Part shown: positions 8,311-15,023 of the stretch, piece after piece | Layout: each line of letters opens with the position of its first letter | How positions within the stretch are numbered: the first letter of the stretch is position 1 | NCBI GenBank assembly: GCA_913048145.1 | Contig: CAJWVP010000019.1 | Coordinates: forward strand, 1 to 15,290 | Length of the DNA: 15,290 nt | Reading direction: 5' to 3' | From: an uncultured Rhodospirillaceae bacterium | GTDB lineage: Bacteria > Pseudomonadota > Alphaproteobacteria > Rhodospirillales > Casp-alpha2 | Notes under the pieces: generated by a model | Database searches by the model: none | The model's input: only the letters and a program-made list of their open reading frames with translations | Told to the model about the DNA's origin: nothing | Position numbers and translations under genes: made by a program

Positions 8311-10041
8311 CTACGCGACCCTGTCCCCCCTCTTCACCTGGACCGTCCGGTTGTCTACGGCCGGCAACATCTTCGCCGGATCGCGGGTGACCATTACGTC
8401 GATGACGCTGGGCCGGTCGCGCTCGGCGAAAGCGGCCTCAAGGGCGCCGGCAATCTGACCCGGTTCGTCGACCCGGACCCCATGGCAGCCTATGGCCTCA
8501 GCGACTTTGGCGTAGTTGGTTTCCGACAGATCCGACGACTGGTACGCGCCGTCGCCGTACATGAGGTGTTGCAGAGCCTTGACGTACCCGGACGCGGCGT
8601 TGTTGACGACAATCATGGTGATGCCAAGGCCCATACGCCGAGCCGTCTCCAGCTCACCCAGCACCATGTTGAAGCCACCATCCCCCGTGAGGCCGACCAC
8701 TGTAGCGTCAGGCGCGGCCAACTGCACGCCCATGGCGCCCGGCAGGCCGTAGCCGATAGATGCGAAACCTCGGTCCGGAACAAATTCCCTCGCTGCCTTG
8801 CGCGTGTCGAACAGCAATCCGCCCCAGTGCGCGGCGAATCCACCGTCAGCGATGAGATAGCCGTTGTCGGGCAGGCGGTCGTTGACCTCCTTAATGAGGC
8901 GCGCCATGTTCACGGGCGTCTCGTCGGAGTTCAGGCGGTCGGCGACGCTGTCACGCCAGGTGGCCATCTTTTCGGCCACCTCCTTGAGATAGCCGTCGCG
9001 CGACGCTCGGGCTACGGCGGCGCCCGGCATGAGACCAGCGTGCAGATCCTCGAGACCTGCCTTGGCGTCGCCCCAGAGCTTCAGTGTCGGCGCATAGGTA
9101 CGGCCCATCTCCTCGGCAACAATGTCCATATGAATAAGCGTCTTGCCCACGACCGGCACAGTGAAACGCTTGGTAGCGATCTCCCCCAGCTTGCAGCCCA
9201 CCACCAGAAGGCAGTCGCTGGCTTCGATCAAATCGTTGGCGATGCGGTCGTAGCGGCCGAATAGGCCGGCATTCAGCGGGCTCGTGCAGGCAATAGCACC
9301 CTTGCCGCTCATGGTGTGAGCGACGGGAATCCCACAGGCCTCCGCCAGTTGGGTCACGGCTTCGGTAGCCTTGGAAATATGGATGCCACCACCACACAGC
9401 ATCAATGGCCGCTTCGCCCGGACCAACATGTCGATGGCCTGCTGCGCAGCCACGGGATCAGGACGGCATCTAAGCGCCGGTGCTGCCTGATGGGCGGGAT
9501 CGACATCAAAGGCGTCGTCATGGAAGTTGAACGTCCCATGGCAGACGTCCTCGGGCACGTTGACCACTACCGGCCCTGGCCGTCCGGAGGTGGCCACCGC
9601 GTAGGCCCGAAGGATGATTTCAGGAATGCGGTCAACCGATTCCACATGCAGGAGTTCTTTACAGGCCGGCTTTAGGATCGCCACCTGGTCCGTTTCCTGG
9701 GTCATGTTCTTACCCGAATGCGCCCGGTGCGCGTCACCGATGAGTACGATAAGAGGCGAACCGGCATTCAGCGCCTCCACTAAGCCGGTCACCAAGTTCG
9801 TCGCACCTGGTCCCAGCGTCGCATCGGCCAACCCAACCCGGCCCGAGACCTTCGCATAGGCGTCAGCGGCGAAAACCGCGCAGCGTTCGTCATTGATCAG
9901 GTTGTGCTGCAAGCCCAAACGCCGGGCGGCGTCGTAGAACGGCAACAGCTGGAAGCCGCCCATGCCGAACATTGGACCGGCCTCGTGGGCCATGAGCATG
10001 CGGGCCAGCGCTTCTCCGCCGGTGGTTTCGTTCTGAGCCAT
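8311..10041 (-). CDS. Thiamine diphosphate enzyme, acetolactate synthase-like
   Basis: A 576-residue member of the acetolactate synthase / benzoylformate decarboxylase / 2-hydroxyacyl-CoA lyase superfamily, full length for the family. Order: N-terminal pyrimidine-binding domain with the conserved Glu (E52 in NDERC), central domain (about 200-340), and C-terminal pyrophosphate-binding domain with GDGGFN at 453-458 and the closing Asn pair at 480-481, the standard ThDP/Mg2+ motif. Such enzymes decarboxylate 2-oxoacids, ligate or cleave C-C bonds, or act on sulfo- or CoA-linked substrates. The sequence does not look like a housekeeping IlvB, and no IlvN-type regulatory subunit is adjacent. The start at 10041 lies four bases after the E1 beta stop, with AAAGGA about seven bases upstream, so it belongs to the E1 transcription unit. 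Substrate unknown. Confidence 0.9.
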   Translation of the reverse strand: MAQNETTGGEALARMLMAHEAGPMFGMGGFQLLPFYDAARRLGLQHNLINDERCAVFAADAYAKVSGRVGLADATLGPGATNLVTGLVEALNAGSPLIVLIGDAHRAHSGKNMTQETDQVAILKPACKELLHVESVDRIPEIILRAYAVATSGRPGPVVVNVPEDVCHGTFNFHDDAFDVDPAHQAAPALRCRPDPVAAQQAIDMLVRAKRPLMLCGGGIHISKATEAVTQLAEACGIPVAHTMSGKGAIACTSPLNAGLFGRYDRIANDLIEASDCLLVVGCKLGEIATKRFTVPVVGKTLIHMDIVAEEMGRTYAPTLKLWGDAKAGLEDLHAGLMPGAAVARASRDGYLKEVAEKMATWRDSVADRLNSDETPVNMARLIKEVNDRLPDNGYLIADGGFAAHWGGLLFDTRKAAREFVPDRGFASIGYGLPGAMGVQLAAPDATVVGLTGDGGFNMVLGELETARRMGLGITMIVVNNAASGYVKALQHLMYGDGAYQSSDLSETNYAKVAEAIGCHGVRVDEPGQIAGALEAAFAERDRPSVIDVMVTRDPAKMLPAVDNRTVQVKRGDRVA

Positions 10042-10045
10042 CAGG

Positions 10046-11032
10046 TTATCCTTTGGTCTTCGATTTTTGCATCAGGTCGCGGGCGGCATCGACAATCATC
10101 TCGGCCGTCACCCGCATCTTGTTTTCCAAGTTGGGGGCGTATGCGATCAGCGCCCGCGGCGCACCCAACCGACGGACCCGGCCTTGCAGGGCCGCGCCGA
10201 CCTTTTCCGATACGATGGCCACCACTTCCGCGCCGAACCCACCGACGGCAACGGATTCATGGGCAACGATTAGCCGACCCGTCTTGTTGACGCTGTCCAA
10301 CACGGCATTTTTGTCCCAGGGCCAGAGGCTCCGGAGATCGACCACCTGCGCGCCAATGCCCTCACCAGCCAAGGTTTCGGCGGCCTCGACCGCGAAATTG
10401 GCCGTCTGCGACCAACTGACGATGGTCACGTCGTCGCCGTGCGTGCGGGTGCGGGCCTCGCCAATGACGGCCGCCTCCGCCGTGTCAACGTCGCCTTCCA
10501 GACCCCACATGTTCTTGTGCTCGAAGTAGACTACCGGATCATCGCATTCAATAGCCGCCTTCAGGAGCGAATAGTTGTCCTGGGGTGTCGACGGGCAGAT
10601 GACGATCAGACCTGGTGCATGGGTGTACCAGCTTTCCAGGGACTGCGAATGCTGCGCGGCCGATGAGCGCCACATGCCCATGGGCTGGCGGATCACCATC
10701 GGCGCGCGGGACTGGCCGCCAAACATATAGCGCGCCTTGGCGATTTGGTTGACCAGTTCGTCGACGGCGCAGAGCGCAAAATCGGAGAACCGCATCTCGA
10801 CGATTGGCCGGGTGCCGACTATAGCGGCGCCGAAGGCCGCGCCCATGATGGCGGCTTCCGAGATCGGCGCATCGGCGATGCGGGCCGGACCGAATTCGTC
10901 TTGCAGGCCCCTGTACTGGCCAAAAACGCCGCCCCGGCCCAGATCCTCGCCGATGCACCACACAGCATCGTCGGCTCGCATGGCTTCGCGGACGGCTTCG
11001 CGCGCCGCGTCGGAATAATTCGTGACCGCCAT
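10046..11032 (-). CDS. 2-oxoacid dehydrogenase E1 component, beta subunit
   Basis: A 328-residue transketolase-type beta subunit of the pyruvate / acetoin / branched-chain 2-oxoacid dehydrogenase family, normal length. The N-terminal half carries the ThDP-activating Glu (E59 in ISEAA) and the His of QHSQS (H128); the C-terminal transketolase domain begins near 200. It would pair with the upstream alpha subunit as an alpha2beta2 enzyme that decarboxylates a 2-oxoacid or cleaves an acetoin-like substrate and passes an acyl group to a lipoyl domain. Start and upstream stop share one base (TGATG), typical of coupled subunits made in equal amounts. No E2 or E3 gene lies nearby, so the acyl acceptor must be encoded elsewhere or the complex may work differently. 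Substrate class cannot be assigned. Confidence 0.93.
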   Translation of the reverse strand: MAVTNYSDAAREAVREAMRADDAVWCIGEDLGRGGVFGQYRGLQDEFGPARIADAPISEAAIMGAAFGAAIVGTRPIVEMRFSDFALCAVDELVNQIAKARYMFGGQSRAPMVIRQPMGMWRSSAAQHSQSLESWYTHAPGLIVICPSTPQDNYSLLKAAIECDDPVVYFEHKNMWGLEGDVDTAEAAVIGEARTRTHGDDVTIVSWSQTANFAVEAAETLAGEGIGAQVVDLRSLWPWDKNAVLDSVNKTGRLIVAHESVAVGGFGAEVVAIVSEKVGAALQGRVRRLGAPRALIAYAPNLENKMRVTAEMIVDAARDLMQKSKTKG

Positions 11033-12030
11033 CAGAACGCTTCCACCACCGGTGAACCGACGTCCTGCACATCTGTGAAGGCCAGGGCCTCGTCCGGAAA
11101 GGGCGTATCCGCGGCCGTTTGCAGGGCGCCGGCCATCTCCGCCTGCGCGGCGTCGTGGATCGCTTGCATTTCATCCGCCGCCACACCGACGGCCGCCAAG
11201 ACGTTCTTCTGGCGTTGGATGGGATCGTTGTCCGCCATCTGCTTGTCCGCCTCACCGTCTGGCCGGTAAGCCGCCTGATCGAAGGACGTATGGCCCTTCT
11301 GGCGGTAGGTGATGACATGCAGGAATTCCGGCCTACCGCCATTCCTGATCCGCGTTATGGTCTCCGTGACCGCGTCCGCAATGGCCTCTACGTCATTGCC
11401 GTCCAAGGTTTGGGTCGGCAGGCCAAGGGACGCCGCCCGCGCGGCGGGACCGTCGCCGCCGGTGACGGACGTGGTCTTGGTGGTCGCCGCATACTGGTTG
11501 TCTTCGCAAACAAAGAGGATCGGCAACTGGAAAACCACAGCCCAGTTAAGCCCTTCCAGAAAGGGTCCCCGGTTGGCCGCGCCGTCACCGAAAATATCGA
11601 TGACCACCTGGTCGCCGCCCTGGAGCTTCACGCCATGGGCCGCGCCCGCGCCGATGGTGATGTTGGCGCCGACAACCCCATTGGCGCCCAGCATGTTGAC
11701 GTTGAAATCAGCAATATGCATCGACCCCCCCTTGCCGCCGCAGCAGCCGCCTTCGCGGCCCAGAAGCTCTCGCATCATGGCGATGGGATCGGCACCCTTG
11801 GCCAGTGTGTGACCATGGCCCCGGTGCGTAGAAATCAGATAATCGTCGGTCCTAAGCGGCCACAGCACGCCGGCCGCCGCCGCCTCTTGGCCGAAGGAGG
11901 GATGAATGGCGCCCAGCACCAGCTTATCTCGCTCGGCGGCCAGCACCGCATTCTCTTCGAATGCACGAATGCGCTCCATGGTGGCCAGAAGTTTGACGCC
12001 GCGCTCACGATCGAAATTGGCTTGGTTCAT
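11032..12030 (-). CDS. 2-oxoacid dehydrogenase E1 component, alpha subunit
   Basis: A 332-residue alpha subunit of a ThDP-dependent 2-oxoacid or acetoin dehydrogenase E1. The ThDP motif starts at GDGAAN (148-153) and closes at EDN (176-178); a GKGGSMH segment occupies 99-105 and HRGHGH 69-74, both usual in this family. I chose the ATG at 12030 because AAGGGAG lies just upstream of it. The reading frame can be extended to a GTG at 12075, but that codon falls on a predicted -10 box and the added residues do not look like family sequence. It is the first gene of the minus-strand block and diverges from the duplicated-domain gene across 91 bases. The missing E2/E3 makes the reaction uncertain; AcoA-like and PdhA-like roles are both possible. 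Confidence 0.93.
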   Translation of the reverse strand: MNQANFDRERGVKLLATMERIRAFEENAVLAAERDKLVLGAIHPSFGQEAAAAGVLWPLRTDDYLISTHRGHGHTLAKGADPIAMMRELLGREGGCCGGKGGSMHIADFNVNMLGANGVVGANITIGAGAAHGVKLQGGDQVVIDIFGDGAANRGPFLEGLNWAVVFQLPILFVCEDNQYAATTKTTSVTGGDGPAARAASLGLPTQTLDGNDVEAIADAVTETITRIRNGGRPEFLHVITYRQKGHTSFDQAAYRPDGEADKQMADNDPIQRQKNVLAAVGVAADEMQAIHDAAQAEMAGALQTAADTPFPDEALAFTDVQDVGSPVVEAF

Positions 12031-12073
12031 CTGCGCTCCCTTCTGCAACTCCGTGATCTTTCGACGGACGGCC

Positions 12074-12102
12074 ACAACATTTCATTCGCCACACCCTGTC
12101 AA
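12074..12102 (-). promoter_or_regulatory. Predicted sigma70-type promoter of the E1 operon
   Basis: On the minus strand a perfect -35 box TTGACA (12102-12097) is followed after exactly 17 bases by TGTTGT (12079-12074), which matches three of six -10 positions. Alphaproteobacterial promoters often keep the -35 well and the -10 loosely. Transcription would begin near 12067, giving a leader of about 37 bases that contains the AAGGGAG Shine-Dalgarno and supports the ATG at 12030 for E1 alpha. The same 91-base region must also hold any promoter for the divergent gene at 12122; none stands out. Confidence 0.5.
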
Positions 12103-12121
12103 GGTCACTACATTTCCTCCC

Positions 12122-12925
12122 ATGAGTAACAAACTCCTGTTGCTAGACTCAATCACCGATGCCAATGCCGAGAGTGCGGGGCGGCTTGTCGTTTCTGGTT
12201 CGCACGGGGGGACCTACCCAGCCGCCGTCGCCTCCCAGTGGGACATCCGGGCCGTGCTGTTCAACGATGCCGGCATCGGGTTAGAAGATGCAGGCGTGGC
12301 AGGCGTGCTAAAACTGGCCAACGTGGGTATGGCCGCCGCGGCGATGGACTGCCATACCTGCCGAATCGGGTCGGCCACCGACGCCATCGAGCGCGGCCAT
12401 ATAAGCGTCGTCAACGCTGTAGCCAAAACCCTCGGGATAGCCGAGGGCATGAACGTAACCGAAGCCTTGGATTGCCTTACCGATGCACCAGTGCCGACAG
12501 GCAAGCTGCCACCAATTCACGAAGCACGCAGCAATATTTCCCTTCCCGCCTCCAGGCGTGTGATCCATTTGCTTGATTCCGCCTCCCTGGTGACTTCGGA
12601 CGACGCCGGCGAGATCGTCATCACTGGCTCCCACGGCGGATTGATCGGCGGCGATCCGTCGCGCGCCCTGAAGGCGGCCGCGCGCATTGCCGTATTCAAT
12701 GATGCCGGGGTCGGCTTTGATGGCGTTGGTATTACCCGCCTACCAGCCCTGGAGGAACGCGGCATTGCCGCGGTCACTGTCGATTCCCGGACCGCGCGGA
12801 TTGGGGACGCGGCGTCCACGCTAGAAACCGGCGTGCTCTCCCACGTGAACCGAACCGCGGAGGCACAAGGCGCACAGATCGGCTCAACCTTACGTTCCTG
12901 GCTTGAGATCGTCGCAGAAATCTGA
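12122..12925 (+). CDS. Uncharacterised protein with two tandem copies of one domain
   Basis: A 267-residue protein of a family that I do not recognise. It consists of two homologous halves, about residues 5-118 and 147-265, joined by a Pro-rich linker (about 122-146). Matching landmarks are LLDS at 7-10 and 150-153, SGSHGG / TGSHGG at 25-30 and 168-173, FNDAGIG / FNDAGVG at 47-53 and 192-198, an RIG motif at 81-83 and 226-228, and an (H/V)VN motif near 97-98 and 241-242. The conserved Ser-His-Gly-Gly and Asn-Asp-Ala-Gly segments look like active-site or ligand-binding loops, but that is inference. No signal peptide or membrane helix is seen. The ATG at 12122 is the only sensible in-frame start; it has no clear Shine-Dalgarno, so leaderless or weak initiation is possible. 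It diverges from the E1 operon, suggesting shared control. Confidence 0.8.
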   Translation: MSNKLLLLDSITDANAESAGRLVVSGSHGGTYPAAVASQWDIRAVLFNDAGIGLEDAGVAGVLKLANVGMAAAAMDCHTCRIGSATDAIERGHISVVNAVAKTLGIAEGMNVTEALDCLTDAPVPTGKLPPIHEARSNISLPASRRVIHLLDSASLVTSDDAGEIVITGSHGGLIGGDPSRALKAAARIAVFNDAGVGFDGVGITRLPALEERGIAAVTVDSRTARIGDAASTLETGVLSHVNRTAEAQGAQIGSTLRSWLEIVAEI

Positions 12926-13059
12926 CCGATCAGGGTTCTCTAAGTTTATCTCATGAGCCAGGGCTATGAAATCATGGTGGTAGCCTTTCGAACGTCACGC
13001 GCACCGCGCTCAGGCCCTTCATCGACATCGAGTTCGCGGCTAATTGAAACGCCGTACGC

Positions 13060-13087
13060 TTGTTATCCGGACGGGCCGGTCTAGAAC
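13060..13087 (+). promoter_or_regulatory. Possible promoter for the SDR-kinase pair
   Basis: TTGTTA at 13060-13065 and TAGAAC at 13082-13087 are 16 bases apart. Each matches four of six consensus positions, and they would place the start of transcription near 13093, about 55 bases before the SDR start codon. The 224-base gap between 12925 and 13150 makes an independent promoter reasonable. The match is modest and may be chance. Confidence 0.3.
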
Positions 13088-13149
13088 GAATTGCAGTCGG
13101 GCGGGCCAACGCCTGCCGTCCGCAGATGAAGGAGGTAAGGAGCCCGCAT

Positions 13150-13920
13150 ATGAGTTTGTTCGACCTCACCGGTAAAGTTGCCGTAGTCACCGGCTCGACA
13201 AAAGGCATCGGCAAAGCAATCGCCAAGGAACTGGCTGCCCACGGTGCGAAAGTAGTTATCACGTCCCGCAAGGCGAACGCCTGCGACGCGGTGACCCAGG
13301 AAATCCGCGACAACGGCGGAGAGGCCACGGCGATCCCGTGCAACATCTCACACAAGGACCAACTGGAGTTGCTGGTCGCTGAGACACATAAGGCCTACGG
13401 CCAGATCGACATTCTCGTATGCAACGCCGCCGTCAATCCGCATTTCGGCTCGGCGCTCGAGATTCCGGATAGCGCTTTCGAGAAGGTCATGGACGTCAAC
13501 ATCAAGTCCAACCACTGGCTGATACAGATGGTGGCACCGGAGATGATGGAACGCAACGACGGCGCGATCATCATCGTCTCGTCCATCGGTGGTCTCCGGG
13601 GTTCGGAAACTCTGGGTGCGTACTGCATTTCGAAGGCCGCCGACATGCAAATGGTGCGCAACCTCTCCATGGAGCTGGGCCCCCATAACATCCGGGTCAA
13701 CTGCATCGCGCCAGGCTTAGTCAAAACGGACTTCGCCCGGGCCATTTGGGAGAACCCGGACCGCCACGATTACCGTAAAGAGAAAACACCGCTTCGTCGC
13801 CTTGGTGAGCCGCGTAACATCGCCGGCATCGCCGTCTATATGGCGTCCGAAGCGGGTGCCTGGACCACGGGCCAGACCATCGTTATCGACGGCGGCGTCA
13901 CCGCCGTCGGCGACGGTTAA
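13150..13920 (+). CDS. SDR family oxidoreductase, DHRS4-like
   Basis: A 256-residue classical short-chain dehydrogenase/reductase. The cofactor motif TGSTKGIG is at 14-21, NAAV at 92-95, catalytic N117, S145, Y158 and K162 (YxxxK) are all present, and the tail ends in the usual IDGG segment. The Arg at 40 after the second strand favours NADP(H) over NAD(H). The NAAVNPHFGS and NCIAPGLVKTDF stretches resemble DHRS4-type carbonyl reductases by eye. The ATG at 13150 is chosen because TAAGGAG lies about nine bases upstream; an in-frame ATG at 13126 sits at the start of that ribosome-binding region. The substrate is probably a hydroxyacyl-CoA, alcohol or ketone. Only 12 bases separate its stop from the phosphotransferase gene, so the two form an operon. 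Confidence 0.93.
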   Translation: MSLFDLTGKVAVVTGSTKGIGKAIAKELAAHGAKVVITSRKANACDAVTQEIRDNGGEATAIPCNISHKDQLELLVAETHKAYGQIDILVCNAAVNPHFGSALEIPDSAFEKVMDVNIKSNHWLIQMVAPEMMERNDGAIIIVSSIGGLRGSETLGAYCISKAADMQMVRNLSMELGPHNIRVNCIAPGLVKTDFARAIWENPDRHDYRKEKTPLRRLGEPRNIAGIAVYMASEAGAWTTGQTIVIDGGVTAVGDG

Positions 13921-13932
13921 GCCGAGGCCCTC

Positions 13933-14988
13933 ATGTCCGAACCGGGCCAGGTTGAGACCACCAAGGTCACCGAAGCGCACCGCATCGATGAAGCGGCGCT
14001 GGCGAAATATCTAAAAGATCATATTACGGGTTTTGGACCGGATATGATCGTACGTCAGTTCCCGGTCGGCCAAAGCAATCCCACCTACCGGTTAAGTGCC
14101 GGCGGACGGTGCTACGTTTTGCGTAAGAAACCACCAGGAACGCTTTTGCCGTCAGCCCACGCCGTGGACCGGGAATTCAAGGTCATCAACGCCCTCAAGG
14201 ACACGGACGTGCCCGTGCCGCAAGCCCTGCATCTCTGTCAGGACCCCGACGTCATCGGCACAGAGTTCTTCATCATGCAAATGGTCGAGGGCCGGGTCTT
14301 CCACGACCCAGGCCTACCCGGCCTGAGCAACTCGGAACGCAGCCAATATTTCGACGACTATATCTGCATCCTGGCGGCGCTCCATGCGGTCGATTTCGAC
14401 AGCATCGGCTTGGGCGACTTCGGCCGGCCCAACGGCTATCTGGAACGCCAGGTAGCCCGCTGGTCAAAACAGTACGAAGCGTCTAAGACCGGGGACATCC
14501 CGGCTATGGATCGGATCATCGACTGGCTGCCGAAGAACCTGCCGGCAGATACATCGATCTCCATCGTCCACGGCGACTATCGGCCTGGAAACACCATCAC
14601 CTATGCCACGGAACCGCGGGTCGCCGCGGTCCTCGACTGGGAACTTTCCACCCTGGGCCACCCCCTGGCTGACCTGGGGTATTGCTGCGCCGCCTACCAC
14701 GGCAAGATCTCCTCCGTCGGCGACTTCAGCCTTCTGGACCACAGGGCCCTGGGTATTCCCACGGAAGAGGAATTCGTCGCCAAGTATTGCGAATATTCGG
14801 GCCGATCGAAGATCGACGACGCACCCTACTACGTAATCTTTTCGCTGTTCCGCAGCGCCGCCATTATCCAAGGCGTCTACAAGCGCGGCCTGGACGGCAA
14901 CGCCTCATCGGACCAGGCTCTCATGTTCGGCGAGATGGCGAAGGCCCGCGCCGCCACAGCCTGGGGGCTCGTGGAATCCCACTTCTAG
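13933..14988 (+). CDS. Aminoglycoside-phosphotransferase-like kinase (ACAD10/11 type)
   Basis: A 351-residue protein with the APH/choline-kinase fold. The catalytic loop HGDYRPGN is at 213-220 (Asp215, Asn220) and the metal-binding LDWE at 234-237; an N-lobe Lys near 65 and Glu81 suit ATP binding. By eye it matches the phosphotransferase family fused to acyl-CoA dehydrogenase in animal ACAD10/ACAD11 and found as LvaA in bacterial levulinate breakdown, where it phosphorylates 4-hydroxyacyl-CoA. A similar role is plausible here, not shown, and true aminoglycoside resistance is unlikely. The start at 13933 follows the SDR stop by 12 bases, with a GAGG about five bases upstream. No acyl-CoA dehydrogenase lies in the window. 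Confidence 0.92.
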   Translation: MSEPGQVETTKVTEAHRIDEAALAKYLKDHITGFGPDMIVRQFPVGQSNPTYRLSAGGRCYVLRKKPPGTLLPSAHAVDREFKVINALKDTDVPVPQALHLCQDPDVIGTEFFIMQMVEGRVFHDPGLPGLSNSERSQYFDDYICILAALHAVDFDSIGLGDFGRPNGYLERQVARWSKQYEASKTGDIPAMDRIIDWLPKNLPADTSISIVHGDYRPGNTITYATEPRVAAVLDWELSTLGHPLADLGYCCAAYHGKISSVGDFSLLDHRALGIPTEEEFVAKYCEYSGRSKIDDAPYYVIFSLFRSAAIIQGVYKRGLDGNASSDQALMFGEMAKARAATAWGLVESHF

Positions 14989-15000
14989 CCGCCGGGCGGC
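14988..15000 (+). terminator. Possible hairpin terminator after the kinase gene
   Basis: GCCGCC at 14988-14993 and GGCGGC at 14995-15000 form a short, very GC-rich perfect inverted repeat that begins inside the kinase stop codon. No run of T follows it on the plus strand, so it is at best a weak or Rho-assisted terminator. Confidence 0.3.
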
Positions 15001-15023
15001 TACATCATACCCGTAGATTTGAA

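Noticed and set aside
8311..10041. Biosynthetic acetolactate synthase IlvB
   Set aside because: No IlvN or IlvC neighbour, it lies in an E1 operon, and the sequence does not look like a housekeeping IlvB by eye.
11906..12121. Longer plus-strand frame extending the duplicated-domain protein upstream
   Set aside because: The extension lies antisense to E1 alpha, and the family-like sequence begins at the ATG at 12122.
12972..13355. 127-codon minus-strand open frame under the SDR start
   Set aside because: Most of it is the antisense shadow of the SDR coding sequence; only the last 35 codons fall outside and are listed as a weak finding.
13933..14988. Aminoglycoside resistance gene
   Set aside because: The fold matches, but the sequence follows the ACAD10/11-LvaA branch, and the SDR context points to metabolism.
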